Assembly: GCF_004793475.1 (NCBI RefSeq)
Contig: NZ_SRYZ01000011.1
Location: 35,093-99,092, forward strand
Direction of reading: 5' to 3'
Length of the DNA: 64,000 nt
Source of the DNA: Bacteroides muris (ex Afrizal et al. 2022)
GTDB lineage: Bacteria; Bacteroidota; Bacteroidia; Bacteroidales; Bacteroidaceae
The position numbers and the translations under genes are program-made. Position 1 is the first letter of the stretch. Every line of letters begins with the position of its first letter. The notes under the pieces are model-generated. The model was not told where the DNA came from. It saw only the letters and a list, made by a program, of their open reading frames with translations, and made no database searches. Positions 36,311-45,673 of this stretch are shown piece by piece.

Positions 36311-36492
36311 GAGCATAGTGGGCTATGTGACGAGCAAAAGAAGGAATACAAATCTTGATTGCTCTTCGTGTTTTTTGAAGGCGAAAAGCTAATATGATTT
36401 TAGTTTTTCGCCTTCGTGCTTCTAAGAATCTGTTTTAATCTTATTCAGCATTTTTTGGGAGCATAGCGAGCTATGTAACGAATAGAAAGGGG
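36311..36492. repeat. Two copies of GAGCATAGnnnGCTATGT hairpin repeat
   Basis: GAGCATAGTGGGCTATGTGACG at 36311 and GAGCATAGCGAGCTATGTAACG at 36459 are near-identical and each contains the small stem CATAG-n4-CTATG. Both are followed by a purine-rich run (AAAAGAAGG, AGAAAGGGG). They bracket the mscS terminator hairpin. Confidence 0.55.
36377..36415 (+). terminator. Terminator-like hairpin after the mscS-like gene
   Basis: GAAGGCGAAAAGCT at 36377 pairs with AGTTTTTCGCCTTC at 36402 over an 11-base loop. The stem is long and near perfect; the T-rich bases lie within the stem and not after it, so it may work as a bidirectional terminator. Confidence 0.55.
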
Positions 36493-36505
36493 GAAACAGG
36501 CTCTA
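36425..36505. mobile_element. Possible MITE with IS5-like ends
   Basis: The left end AGAATCTGTTTTAA and the right end (reverse complement AGAGCCTGTTTCCC) each match the 14-bp terminal repeat of the nearby IS (AGAGCCTGTTTAAA) at 11 of 14 positions, in inverted orientation. The 81-base interior is non-coding. This could be a non-autonomous relative of the element at 38554-39411; the target duplication is not clear. Confidence 0.4.
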
Positions 36506-36570
36506 GGTTTTATTTTGTGCCCATTCATTTCCCTCTATTTATTGCTCAAGGGTTCCCTTTATCTCCCAGG

Positions 36571-38460
36571 TTATAAAGCTTGTTGCAAAACTGTCAAAGC
36601 AAATATGCCGACTTCCGCAATAGAAGTGCAATTCTTTGCATTGATTTCCATCAGCGGCTCTAATTTGAAATATCTGCCGTTATAACTTCTTTCGAATTGT
36701 ACGACATTAGGTACAGGATTGTGCATGATGTTGCTGAATTCACCATGGGTAATGCATTTTGTCCATTTCTTACCGTTATTACTTACATAAAAATTATATT
36801 TGTAGATTGTTCCATCTAAGTTTTCATCGGTAGCAGGGGCATAGCTGAAACCAGTAATTTCTGTTTCACTGCCTAAGTCAACCACCAATGGAATCAATCC
36901 CTCTGTACGCCAAACGCTCTGAAGATTTCCGTCTATGGCTTTACCGGCTTCTTTGTCATCACCAACGATGTGGTATTGAGAAATTGGCACATTACCCAAC
37001 TTCACTTTGGCATTAGTGTTCGAGAGTGGTTGTGCATAGAATAGTCCGGCATTTAGAAAATTGGCTTTGCCTCGTGCCGAACGAATAGTCAGTCTTACTT
37101 TTTCCGGTTGGCATGAATCAAAACGTATCAGGCGTTTATAGCCTACGGTGGTGCCTTCTGCCAGTTTATGCCATGCATTGTCCATCCATCCTTCCAATAG
37201 GAAATCTTCTACTCGTTGCCCTTTTGCTATATCCTCCTGAAGCATAAAAGTATTGACCAGTGCGTTTGTCTGAACTGTAAATTCTCTTGATTCTCCAGAG
37301 GAAGCCTGCCAATATGAGTTTCCCTTTTTCAGGAAATTGTCATTGAACGTATTTTTCAGATAACTGGCAAATTCATTCAACCGGAGACGATCTGTTTCAT
37401 GAATCAATCCTCGTTTGTCAGGTGGTATATTCAGTAGCAATACAGAATTATATCCTACCGATTTAAAATAAATATCCACTAAATGTGACAATGGCTTTAC
37501 TTGCTCATTTTGGTCTGCATGATAAAACCAACCTGGTCTGATGGATACATCTACTTCTGAAGGATACCAATAAAGTTCCGATGCACGTGCCAGTACCTCT
37601 CTACCTCCCAAATCTTTTGAACGGTTAAAAATGCCTATCTCCTTATTCCTTTGTTCGGAGTGTGTATAAATACCAGGAGTAAGTACCGTGGCACTCCATT
37701 CTGTTTCACGGCCAATCCCTTTTTCGTTGCCAACCCAACGCACATCGTCGCCCATGATGGCAGTTACGGCTTTGGGCTGCAAACTGCGGATTGTCTTCTC
37801 GATGGCAGCCCAGTCATAGATTTGCTTCTTTCCGTTCGGTCCCTCACCATTAGCACCGTCAAACCACACTTCATGTACTTCACCATAATTAGTGAGCAAT
37901 TCTGTGAGTTGTTTAATAAAAAACTGATTATAAATATCACCTTGTCCATAGCATTTAGCATTACGATCCCATGGTGAAAGATAAACACCAAATTTCAATC
38001 CGTATTTTTTGCAGGCATTACGTAATTCGCGTACCACATCGCCTTTTCCTTCTTTCCATGGTGAAGAAGTTACGGAATATTGGGTAGTTTTAGTGGGCCA
38101 CAGACAAAAGCCGTCATGATGTTTGGCGGTAATGATGGCCATCTTGAAACCACTTTCTTTCAAAGATTTTACCCATTGTTCACAATCCAAAGATGTGGGA
38201 TTGAATAAAGATGGGTCTTCCTTCCCTTCTCCCCATTCTCGACCTGTAAAGGTATTAATTCCGAAATGGAGAAATGCTGTCAACTCCATTTGTTGCCAAT
38301 CCAACTGTTGCTTGCTGGGTACGAGTCTTGAAGCCATATCTATTTTTTGTTCAAGGGTAGCTCCTGATGGAAATACCACATGCTTTTCAAAATATTGTTG
38401 CGCTCTCGCAGGTATAGCCGAAGTTACAGTTAAGGCAATGTAAAAAATAAATTTTTTCAT
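36571..38460 (-). CDS. GH29 alpha-L-fucosidase with F5/8-type C-terminal domain
   Basis: This secreted enzyme removes alpha-L-fucose from glycans. The 629-residue protein has a signal peptide ending PARAQ, then a GH29 catalytic domain: LTAFLHFGINTFTG, ITAKHHDGFCLWPTK, GVYLSPWDRN, and the nucleophile Asp in EVWFDGANGEG. Residues about 490-620 resemble a discoidin/F5/8 type C carbohydrate-binding domain (DGNLQSVWRTEG, VDLGSETEITGFSY). It lies next to a broken SusD gene and a sulfatase, pointing to a host-glycan PUL. It appears intact. Confidence 0.95.
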   Translation of the reverse strand: MKKFIFYIALTVTSAIPARAQQYFEKHVVFPSGATLEQKIDMASRLVPSKQQLDWQQMELTAFLHFGINTFTGREWGEGKEDPSLFNPTSLDCEQWVKSLKESGFKMAIITAKHHDGFCLWPTKTTQYSVTSSPWKEGKGDVVRELRNACKKYGLKFGVYLSPWDRNAKCYGQGDIYNQFFIKQLTELLTNYGEVHEVWFDGANGEGPNGKKQIYDWAAIEKTIRSLQPKAVTAIMGDDVRWVGNEKGIGRETEWSATVLTPGIYTHSEQRNKEIGIFNRSKDLGGREVLARASELYWYPSEVDVSIRPGWFYHADQNEQVKPLSHLVDIYFKSVGYNSVLLLNIPPDKRGLIHETDRLRLNEFASYLKNTFNDNFLKKGNSYWQASSGESREFTVQTNALVNTFMLQEDIAKGQRVEDFLLEGWMDNAWHKLAEGTTVGYKRLIRFDSCQPEKVRLTIRSARGKANFLNAGLFYAQPLSNTNAKVKLGNVPISQYHIVGDDKEAGKAIDGNLQSVWRTEGLIPLVVDLGSETEITGFSYAPATDENLDGTIYKYNFYVSNNGKKWTKCITHGEFSNIMHNPVPNVVQFERSYNGRYFKLEPLMEINAKNCTSIAEVGIFALTVLQQAL

Positions 38461-38553
38461 GATAATTTAATTAATTGAAGGGTTCACAAAAGACTTATGT
38501 ATTACGAATACAAATATAGCAAAAAATAATGGATAAATTAATAATTTTATTTA

Positions 38554-39411
38554 GAGCCTGTTTAAAAATGCCTGAAATCTTTTTCTAAAGAGGTTTCCGT
38601 ATCCGCCAGATTATTTCTTTCTTTGAAGCGACCAAACTTAAAAAAAGATGTATCATACAGATTTAACGGAAACCGATTGGCGATATATAACAAAAGTATT
38701 GAACCTGCAAGAAAGAAAGCGAAAATATGATTTGCGATTGATTTGGAACGCTATATTTTACCTGGTAAAGACAGGTTGTCAATGGCGGATGCTTCCTCTT
38801 GACTTTCCCAAGTGGCAGTTGGTCTATTACTACTATCGCAAATGGGCCTCTCAATTGGATTTTGACTTGTTGTTAGAGAAATTGCGTGGGCATGTACGTG
38901 TGAAACGCGGTCAAAGCATGGAACCCAGTGTAGGAATTATGGACAGTCAAAGCGTCAGATGTGGGAACAATGCTTCTTTGAACGGTATTGATGGAAACAA
39001 AAAGGTAAAAGGCATAAAACGGCATGTCATAGTGGATAAGAATGGCTTTCTTATTGCCGTTATGGTCACCATAGCTAATGTGCATGACAGTAAAGCCGCT
39101 TATTTGCTGATGAGGGTTCTTAAGGAGATGTGCTCCAGTGTAAAAAACATTCTTGCCGACGGAGGTTACCGAGGAGAACTTGTCGATAACATAAGAAAGA
39201 AATTCGGATATGTCATTCAGGTTGTTATCAGTGCGTACAAGGAACAGGGATTCAGACCCATTCAAAAGAGATGGATTGTGGAAAGAACATTCTCATGGAT
39301 GGATTACAATAGAAGGCTCTGCCGAAACTATGAACTAACATTCGACTCGGCAGAGGAAATGGTCAAATTAGCCGCTATAAGATTATTATTGAGGAAAATT
39401 TAAACAGGCTC
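38554..39411. mobile_element. IS5-family insertion sequence
   Basis: The element is about 858 bp, with 14-bp perfect inverted ends (AGAGCCTGTTTAAA at 38553 and TTTAAACAGGCTCT ending 39412) that include part of the flanking TA. A 2-bp TA duplication is possible. One transposase gene fills it. The right end joins SusD coding sequence, while the left end joins spacer upstream of the fucosidase, so the insertion came with a deletion or rearrangement. Confidence 0.9.
38648..39403 (+). CDS. IS5-family transposase
   Basis: The 251-residue protein has the short IS5-type helix-turn-helix start (DLTETDWRYITKVL, GCQWRMLP) and a DDE catalytic core: Asp in GIMDSQSVRCG, Asp in ILADGGYRGE and Glu in RWIVERTFSWMDYNRRLCRN. 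It is in one frame with no programmed frameshift, so it resembles the shorter IS5 subgroups. It appears intact and could move the element. Confidence 0.95.
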   Translation: MYHTDLTETDWRYITKVLNLQERKRKYDLRLIWNAIFYLVKTGCQWRMLPLDFPKWQLVYYYYRKWASQLDFDLLLEKLRGHVRVKRGQSMEPSVGIMDSQSVRCGNNASLNGIDGNKKVKGIKRHVIVDKNGFLIAVMVTIANVHDSKAAYLLMRVLKEMCSSVKNILADGGYRGELVDNIRKKFGYVIQVVISAYKEQGFRPIQKRWIVERTFSWMDYNRRLCRNYELTFDSAEEMVKLAAIRLLLRKI

Positions 39412-39412
39412 T

Positions 39413-40699
39413 AAATCTGCCGGTGATGGCGACAATACCATTAATACCAATGTCGTGAGGGCTTTGATTTCACGGTTTGCTTTGTTTGAAGGTACGTGGC
39501 GAAGATATCACAACTTGGGGGATGAGGAGAAATATTTTGATGCTTGTATCAAATACTCAGAAAAGCTGATGCAAGCATATCCCGATTTGCATGACAATTG
39601 GGGAGAAATGCTGACTTCCAATCTGGCCGGTATGAAAGGTATTATCCTCTACAAAGAATATGTGCCGTCAGAAGTGAACAACTATGCCATGCACTTGGTA
39701 GAGCGTACTTCCACTCACAACATTGAAATGCCTCAGCATATTGTTGATATGTACCTGTGTTCTGACGGTAACCCCATTGGTACCAGTGAGAAATACGAAT
39801 GGGGAAAGACTGATAAAACTATGTACTCCACATTCCGTAATCGTGACCGCCGTCTTCTGGAAACCGTGGCACCTCCTTATGAAGTGGTTAATCATGCTAA
39901 TAAAAGTTGGGAGTATGTAGACGGTAAACGTGAGTATATGGATATTTTGGGAGTTACTACCTATACTGGTTATGGTGGCGGTAACGGTGAGGCTGGTAAG
40001 CATAAAGTGTTTCCTATGATGAACTGGTCGGGAAACATCCTCCCTGCAGTTCCCCATTTCTTTACCAATCAAGGCGGTGTAGGGTTCTGTGTGGCTAAGA
40101 GCGGAAACTATGTATGGAGATTATATAACGTCTGGGATTGCTCGTTGGAGAACAAGGCAGAGGCCGACATACCTATTTTTAAGATTGATGAAGTACTGCT
40201 GAACTATGCGGAAGCTAAATATGAAAAAGGTGAGTTCAATAACGAGGTAGCCGACATTACTATCAACAAGTTGAGAAGGCAATTCGCAAAAATTGCAGAT
40301 ATGGACGTGAATGCTATCAATAACGGTTTTGACCCGAATCGCGATCCGGATGTAAATCCGGTTTTGTGGGAAATCCGCCGTGAACGTATGGTTGAACTGA
40401 TGGGGGAAGGATTTGGTTTCTATGATGTACGTCGCTGGAAGAAAGCCGAATGGTTTATAAATAAAGTGGCTTATGGACAATGGGCTACCAAGGAACAAAT
40501 TGGCGAAGGAGGAACCTTCATCAATCTTGAAACAGGTTTGGCAACTACTGATAAAGAGCAGAAAGAAGGTTACATATATATGTACAATGACCCTACCAAA
40601 GTAGGTAAGGGATGGTTGGATAAATACTATCTGTATCAGATTCCGACCAATGAAATTGCACTGAATCCTAATTTGCTTCCCAATAATCCGGGATGGTAA
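39413..40699 (+). pseudogene. SusD-like protein, 5' part lost at an IS
   Basis: The frame is open from the IS right end (KSAGDGDNTINTN...), before the first ATG at 39455, so coding sequence once continued upstream. What remains, about 428 codons, is the central and C-terminal SusD fold: VVRALISRFALFEGTWRRYH, DEVLLNYAEAKYEKG, IRRERMVELMGEGFGFYDVRRWKK, ending LLPNNPGW. Signal peptide, lipobox and roughly 150-200 residues are missing. It cannot make a normal surface glycan-binding lipoprotein. Confidence 0.9.
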
Positions 40700-40839
40700 A
40701 ACTATAGGACTTAGACTGAAAACTTTATAAATGGAGTGTCTCTCAACACTCCATTTATTTTTCAAGATATCTTCAACTTTTACTCAATTATCATTATCTT
40801 TACATACAAAATGTTTATTAATACTTTTAATACTGAATT

Positions 40840-42387
40840 ATGAAGCCCAATCAATCCCTTTTCTGCTGCACGGCCTTGCTGGGCATACTTTGCAGCAATG
40901 GTATATCTGCTGCCGATAGAAATAAAGAGAACAAACCCAATATCCTTTTTATCTTGTGTGACGACATGGGATATGGAGACCTCGGGTGTTATGGACAAAA
41001 AAATATTGATACTCCCTGTTTGGATCAAATGGCGCAAGAAGGTATGCGTTTTACCCAGGCATATGCTGGAAGTCCTGTCAGTGCACCTTCACGGGCATCT
41101 CTGATGACCGGACAGCATACTGGACACGGACATGTACGAGGAAACAAGGAATATTGGCGGGAACAGTCTATCGTGATGTATGGCAACAACAAAGACTTTT
41201 CTGTAGTAGGGCAAGAACCTTACAGTCCAGATCATATCATACTTCCCGAAATCATGAAGAATAACGGATATACCACCGGTATGTTCGGTAAATGGGCAGG
41301 TGGTTATGAAGGCTCCTGTTCTACTCCTGACAAACGTGGTGTTGATGAATATTACGGCTTTATCTGTCAATTTCAGGCACACCTTTATTATCCTAATTTC
41401 TTGAACAGATACAGCAAGGCAATGGGAGATACCGCTGTTGTGCGAGAGGTCTTGGAAGAAAACATTCAATATCCCATGTATGGCGAAGATTATAAGAAAC
41501 GACCGCAATATTCTGCCGACTTGATTCATCAACGTGCTCTGCAATGGATTGAACAGCAGAACCCTGAACAGCCTTTCTACGGTCTGCTGACCTATACACT
41601 ACCTCATGCGGAATTGGCACAGCCCAATGATTCCATCTTGAGAATGTACAAACAGCGTTTCTTTACCGACAAGACTTGGGGAGGAGATGAGGGATCGCGT
41701 TATAACCCTGCGGTATATACCCATGCTGAATTTGCGGGTATGATTACTCGGTTGGATAAATATGTGGGTGAGATCCTGACCAAACTGAAAGAGAAGGGAC
41801 TGGATGAAAATACCATTGTTATATTTAGCAGTGATAATGGTCCTCATGAAGAAGGGGGGGCGGATCCTGCTTTTTTCGGACGTGACGGCAAATTGCGTGG
41901 GTTAAAGCGACAATGTCACGAAGGAGGTATTCGGGTACCATTTATTGTACGCTGGCCGGGGCATGTACCTGCGGGCACAGTAAACAACCATCAGTTGGTA
42001 TTTTATGATGTAATGCCAACCTTCTGTGAATTGATAGGAGACAAACGTTTCCCTAAAAAATACCTGAATAAGCAGACTGAGGGAGACTGCTTTGATGGGA
42101 TTTCTTTTGCTCCTACCATGTTGGGCAATGATGAAAAACAGCAAAAGCATGACTTTCTTTATTGGGAATTTCATGAAACAGATCAAATAGGTGTGCGTAT
42201 GGACGATTGGAAAATGCTTGTAAAGAAAGGTGTTCCATACTTATATAATTTGGTGACTGACCTTCATGAAGACCATGATGTGTCTGCCGATTATCCTGAA
42301 ATTGTTAAACAGATGAAAGAGGTTATCTATAGGGAACATCGTCCTAGCGAACTGTTTAGAATTACGCTTCCCTCTTTGGAACCGTAA
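40840..42387 (+). CDS. Serine-type sulfatase, secreted
   Basis: This enzyme removes sulfate esters from glycans. The 515-residue protein has a signal peptide ending GISAAD, metal ligands in LCDDMGYGDLGCYG, and the formylglycine motif Ser81-Ala-Pro-Ser-Arg85. As Ser, not Cys, is the precursor, maturation needs an anaerobic sulfatase-maturing radical SAM enzyme, not in this window. Further blocks SSDNGPHEEGG and RVPFIVRWPGHVPAG are typical of the S1 family. It follows the broken SusD and appears intact. The sulfated sugar cannot be told from sequence. Confidence 0.94.
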   Translation: MKPNQSLFCCTALLGILCSNGISAADRNKENKPNILFILCDDMGYGDLGCYGQKNIDTPCLDQMAQEGMRFTQAYAGSPVSAPSRASLMTGQHTGHGHVRGNKEYWREQSIVMYGNNKDFSVVGQEPYSPDHIILPEIMKNNGYTTGMFGKWAGGYEGSCSTPDKRGVDEYYGFICQFQAHLYYPNFLNRYSKAMGDTAVVREVLEENIQYPMYGEDYKKRPQYSADLIHQRALQWIEQQNPEQPFYGLLTYTLPHAELAQPNDSILRMYKQRFFTDKTWGGDEGSRYNPAVYTHAEFAGMITRLDKYVGEILTKLKEKGLDENTIVIFSSDNGPHEEGGADPAFFGRDGKLRGLKRQCHEGGIRVPFIVRWPGHVPAGTVNNHQLVFYDVMPTFCELIGDKRFPKKYLNKQTEGDCFDGISFAPTMLGNDEKQQKHDFLYWEFHETDQIGVRMDDWKMLVKKGVPYLYNLVTDLHEDHDVSADYPEIVKQMKEVIYREHRPSELFRITLPSLEP

Positions 42388-42461
42388 AGTAACTGCTGGA
42401 AACATTTGAATTATGAAATTGAGAAAAATAAGAATCTAAATTATAGGAATCAGTTTAATTC

Positions 42462-42495
42462 ACCGTCTGGCTTGTAATGAGTCAGACGGTTTTTG
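42462..42495 (+). terminator. Rho-independent terminator after the sulfatase gene
   Basis: ACCGTCTG and CAGACGGT form an 8-bp stem with a 13-base loop, followed by TTTTG. It lies 75 bases after the sulfatase stop. Confidence 0.8.
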
Positions 42496-42645
42496 TTTCC
42501 ACATGACTCTAATTGGTTGATGTTCAATGTTATTTTTGTGTAAAGGAGGGCTATATGCAGATTTTACGCCTTTTATATCTCCTGAAGATAGATAACTGCG
42601 TTGCGCTCCAAAATATAAACCGTTTCTGGTTTCATAGTTTGCTCA

Positions 42646-43020
42646 CTATTGATTGAAAAAGCTGACATCCGTTGTGAAAAGAGGCACTTCCGAATTTTTC
42701 TTTTCTTTTGAAATAATACGTAAGAGATGGTAGCTGTGTGATGATTGGTCTGGGCCAGCATTCTTGTTTTTGTAAACCATTACTCTTATTATATATTCAT
42801 ACCCTATTTCATGATTGAAATTTGAAATGCCAGTATGCATTAGTTCCCAGTTTGTTTTTCCGTTTTTCTTAACCCAATAAGCTGTACCCTCATTGGTGGT
42901 AATGACTTCTGATGCAATAACTAATGTTTCATCATAAGAATTTTCGTCATCAGAACACGAGGTGCAAAAGCTTACCATAAGTGTTAATAACACATAGCAC
43001 AAGAAATTTGTAGTTTTCAT
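42646..43020 (-). CDS. Small DUF4377-type lipoprotein
   Basis: The 124-residue product has a lipoprotein signal (LMVSFCTSC, lipid Cys about residue 22) followed by a short domain with W near the middle and FNHEIGYEYIIRVMVYK...YHLLRIISKEK, the pattern of DUF4377 proteins. Function unknown. It stands alone on the minus strand and faces the sulfatase terminator. Confidence 0.75.
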   Translation of the reverse strand: MKTTNFLCYVLLTLMVSFCTSCSDDENSYDETLVIASEVITTNEGTAYWVKKNGKTNWELMHTGISNFNHEIGYEYIIRVMVYKNKNAGPDQSSHSYHLLRIISKEKKNSEVPLFTTDVSFFNQ

Positions 43021-43078
43021 AAAATGGTGTATTAGAAGTTATGTAGCAAATATAACTTATTTTATAATAAGTTGTCTA

Positions 43079-43220
43079 TTATTTCTTGTTTTTATTTAGG
43101 CCTTTTTGTTTTCTAACCTTCTTGGCGTTTGTTTCTAAGGTCTTCTTATTAATAGCGTTGATTACATAGCCAATGAAATCGGGAATCTTTTTTTCTTATG
43201 GCTTTTTCGACAGTCTGCAT
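43079..43220 (-). pseudogene. Possible short remnant with a frameshift in an A7 run
   Basis: On the minus strand an ATG at 43220 opens MQTVEKAIRKK, and after a one-base shift at a run of seven A the next frame continues IPDFIGYVINAINKK and a Lys-rich tail to a stop at 43079. Read as one it would be a small basic protein or the end of one. I do not recognise it and the call is weak. Confidence 0.25.
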
Positions 43221-43246
43221 TGTTTACAAAACCAATAGGGTGACCT

Positions 43247-43329
43247 TTTATCCGTATACTGAAGGTAATTCAGTCGTATACTGAATGTATTTCAATATAC
43301 GACTGAATTGCGTTCAGTATACGACTGAA
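43247..43329. repeat. 22-bp-periodic dyad array (TTCAG...CTGAA type)
   Basis: Four 17-bp dyads of the form TTCAG-n7-CTGAA begin at 43247 (degenerate left arm), 43269, 43291 and 43313, in exact 22-base steps. Each has a GTATAC or ATATAC core. The array lies in a 500-base gene-poor stretch. Nothing else in the spacer resembles a promoter or terminator. Confidence 0.8.
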
Positions 43330-43528
43330 ATAGGCTCTATTTATATGTGCTGATAATCAAATAGTTATATTTATGCTTTGTGGTGGTGCAAAATCACAAC
43401 AAATTGAAGGCTCTAAGCGAATCGGAACAGCGAAAAAATGCATTACCTGTGACTGGAAAATAGAAAAAAAACTGCAGTATCAAAGCACTATTATATATAA
43501 TGTATAGTGTCGCATCAATCCCCTTCTG

Positions 43529-44065
43529 TCACAGAGAATGGCTATGGTTTGCATTCATCGAAAGCATCAACAATGCCAGCGGCAAGTAATCTTTCAGGCT
43601 CTGCTCCAATAACTTCACGGCTTGTTGCACGCGGTAGTACACCAGCTTGTCGGCCACCCCCAGCCGTGCCGCCACCTCCTTGCACTCCAAGCCCTGCATG
43701 CGGTAGAGCATGAACGCCTCGCGATAGGTTTCCGGCAGGGATGCCAAAGCAGCCTCGATGCGTTGCTGCAACTCTTCAAGGCTGAAAGGTTCTTCATCGT
43801 AAAGCAGGTCGTTCATGTCTTGGCAGAAACGTTCGTCGGCGCGATGCATGGCATCGTCCTTGGCAAGCTTGTTCAGCACGCGGTGGTACACCATGCGGAA
43901 AAGGTACGCATTAAGCGACGAGTTGATGAGCAATGACTCACGCTTCTCCCAAAAGCAGGCAAACACATCTTGTACCACCTCCTCGGCATCGTCCATGCCT
44001 ACAAAGCGGCGGGCGTATGCGCAAAGCAGCGGATAATAGCGGTGGAACAGTTGTTCAAAACTCTT
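43529..44065 (-). pseudogene. ECF sigma factor, N-terminus lost at a junction with susC
   Basis: Minus-strand coding runs from about 44065 as SFEQLFHRYYPLLCAYARRFV, then MDDAEEVVQDVFACFWE (region 2) and LPETYREAFMLYRMQGLECKEVAARLG (region 4). This is a SusC/D-linked ECF sigma factor. Only a few N-terminal codons are missing: sequence beyond 44065 belongs to a susC-type gene on the other strand. An internal ATG at 43996 could give a 155-residue fragment lacking part of region 2. No anti-sigma gene follows it. Confidence 0.8.
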
Positions 44066-44538
44066 CTTTCGGAAACAACGCTCCCAAGATTATCTACGGT
44101 TTCAACAACGCCCTGCGCTACAAACGTTTCGATCTCAATGTATATTTCTATGGTGAAGCAGGCCGCAAAGTGACTTCCAGTTATTGGGAAGACTGGATTG
44201 ACACCAACCAGAACTCACAGAATCTCTCTCGTTATGTGTTCGACTCGTTCAGCAGCGAGAATCAAGGTTCCAAGAACCCCAGCATCTTGGCAGGTAGCCG
44301 CGGAAACGGTGACTATTACTTGAAGTCGCTCTACTTCATCCGTTGTGGAAACATTACTCTGGGTTACAACGTTCCGGTGAAGAAGAACTGGGGCATCTCC
44401 AACCTGCGTGTGTATGCTGATGTCAACAATCCGTTTGTCATCACCAACTGGACAGGTCTTGATCCCGAAACCGATACGGGTACTTACTCTTATCCTAACG
44501 TGACCTCTTACAGCCTTGGTCTGAACATCACGTTCTAA
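44066..44538 (+). pseudogene. C-terminal fragment of a SusC-like TonB receptor
   Basis: From about 44066 the plus frame reads FGNNAPKIIYGFNNALRYKRFDL and continues to the typical SusC end (LRVYADVNNPFVITNWTGLDPE, YSLGLNITF). About 157 codons of a roughly 1000-codon gene remain. The open frame reaches further left to 43933, but that part is antisense to the sigma factor and is not SusC. There is no start or signal peptide. Confidence 0.88.
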
Positions 44539-44597
44539 AAGAAAGGCAGAAGAGCGAATAAGTAAAACAAAGAAAAAAATTAAAAGATTAATCGATT

Positions 44598-45318
44598 ATG
44601 AACAAGATAACAGAACTGTTGATGGGGTCCATCCTGCTGGCAGCTTCGAGCTGTGCGTTTGAGAGTGAAGTGTATGACAAAATTAGCCCGGATAATTTTC
44701 CTTCTACCTGGATACCGCATGGCATGGTCTTACTATCACACTTTTGAAAAGGGTGATTACCGTCTGACACGCATCTACGGTGAATATACCGATACGAGCG
44801 GCAAGCAACACAGCGAAGAACTGGACAAGACCGACGGTTCGTTGAGAGTAGGTGCGGTTCCGGGCAAATACACCATCGACGGCATGATTGGCGACAAGGG
44901 CATGTGTGACGTAGTGGTATTCCGCTTCTCGGATGTTAAGACCCTTTATGCCGAGGCAGTGGTGCGCAACAGCAACAGCGTGAACGCCATGGCCAAGGAG
45001 TATCTGAACGAAATCCGTACCAAGCATGGCAAACTGCCTGCCTTCACTGATGATGAAATCGGTACGGTAGATAAGTACCTTGACAAGCTGCTTGAAGAGC
45101 GCGGACACGAGTTTTACATGGAAGGTGTACGTCGTCAGGACCTTATTCGTCATGGCCGCTATGTGGAGATGGCTATCAAGAAGAACGAATATGCAGGTCA
45201 TTCTATCGAAAACGTGAAGCGTATGGAAGGTGACAAGTACGTATATGAGCTTCTGCCCATTCCGGTGGCTACCATCCGCGACGGACAAGGTAAGATTGTG
45301 CAGAACCCAGGATTCTGA
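44598..45318 (+). pseudogene. SusD-like lipoprotein with internal deletion and frameshift
   Basis: The 5' end is a good SusD start: MNKITELL, lipobox AASSC and YDKISPDNFPST. After about residue 37 (near 44708) the frame runs out at 44745-44747. The next frame joins SusD C-terminal sequence, MAWSYYHTFEKGDYRL, then FSDVKTLYAEAVVRN, EERGHEFYMEGVRRQDLIRHG and IVQNPGF at 45318. So about 250 or more residues were deleted with a frameshift at the joint. It follows the SusC fragment, as expected for the original pair. Confidence 0.88.
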
Positions 45319-45371
45319 TGATGTAAATTCTAAAAACAAATAATTATCATATTTGTATTTTTCTTAGTAGG

Positions 45372-45400
45372 AGTCCGGCGTGTGTGATACATACCGGACT
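45372..45400 (+). terminator. Hairpin after the SusD remnant
   Basis: AGTCCGG and CCGGACT form a 7-bp stem with a 15-base loop, followed by a T-rich but interrupted stretch. It is probably the old terminator of the SusC/D pair. Confidence 0.5.
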
Positions 45401-45546
45401 TCATCTATATTCATAAATACACAAATAAACCGTATCTGATTTTTCTTGCAACATTTTTTCTCTTATCTTTGGAAATTCATTGCAGGATATGGTATCTAAA
45501 ACCTGAAAAATGATTATGACAATAAAAAGGATATATAACAGTACAT

Positions 45547-45669
45547 ATATCGCTGTGTTCTGCCCGTTATGCCATCCGTTGTGCTAACGGGAATACGACG
45601 TGGACTGTGGCTGAAGGAGGCCGCTACGGCATCAATGTACTGACGGAAGTGAGTGTGGAAAATAAATAA
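45547..45669 (+). pseudogene. C-terminal remnant of an unidentified secreted protein
   Basis: Just before the GH27 gene an open frame without a start reads YAIRCANGNTTWTVAEGG, then RYGINVLTEVSVENK and a TAA at 45667. Its composition and position after a SusD resemble the last residues of a SusE/F-type or other PUL surface protein, but I cannot name it. It adds to the evidence that this locus lost several gene bodies. Confidence 0.45.
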
Positions 45670-45673
45670 TATC

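Noticed and set aside
38551..39414. TTA/TAA as a 3-bp target duplication of the IS
   Set aside because: The flanks are inverted (TTA and TAA) and not direct copies; only a 2-bp TA duplication is possible, which is too short to prove.
43933..44065. N-terminal part of the open frame leading into the SusC fragment
   Set aside because: This stretch is antisense to the sigma factor; SusC similarity starts only at about 44066.
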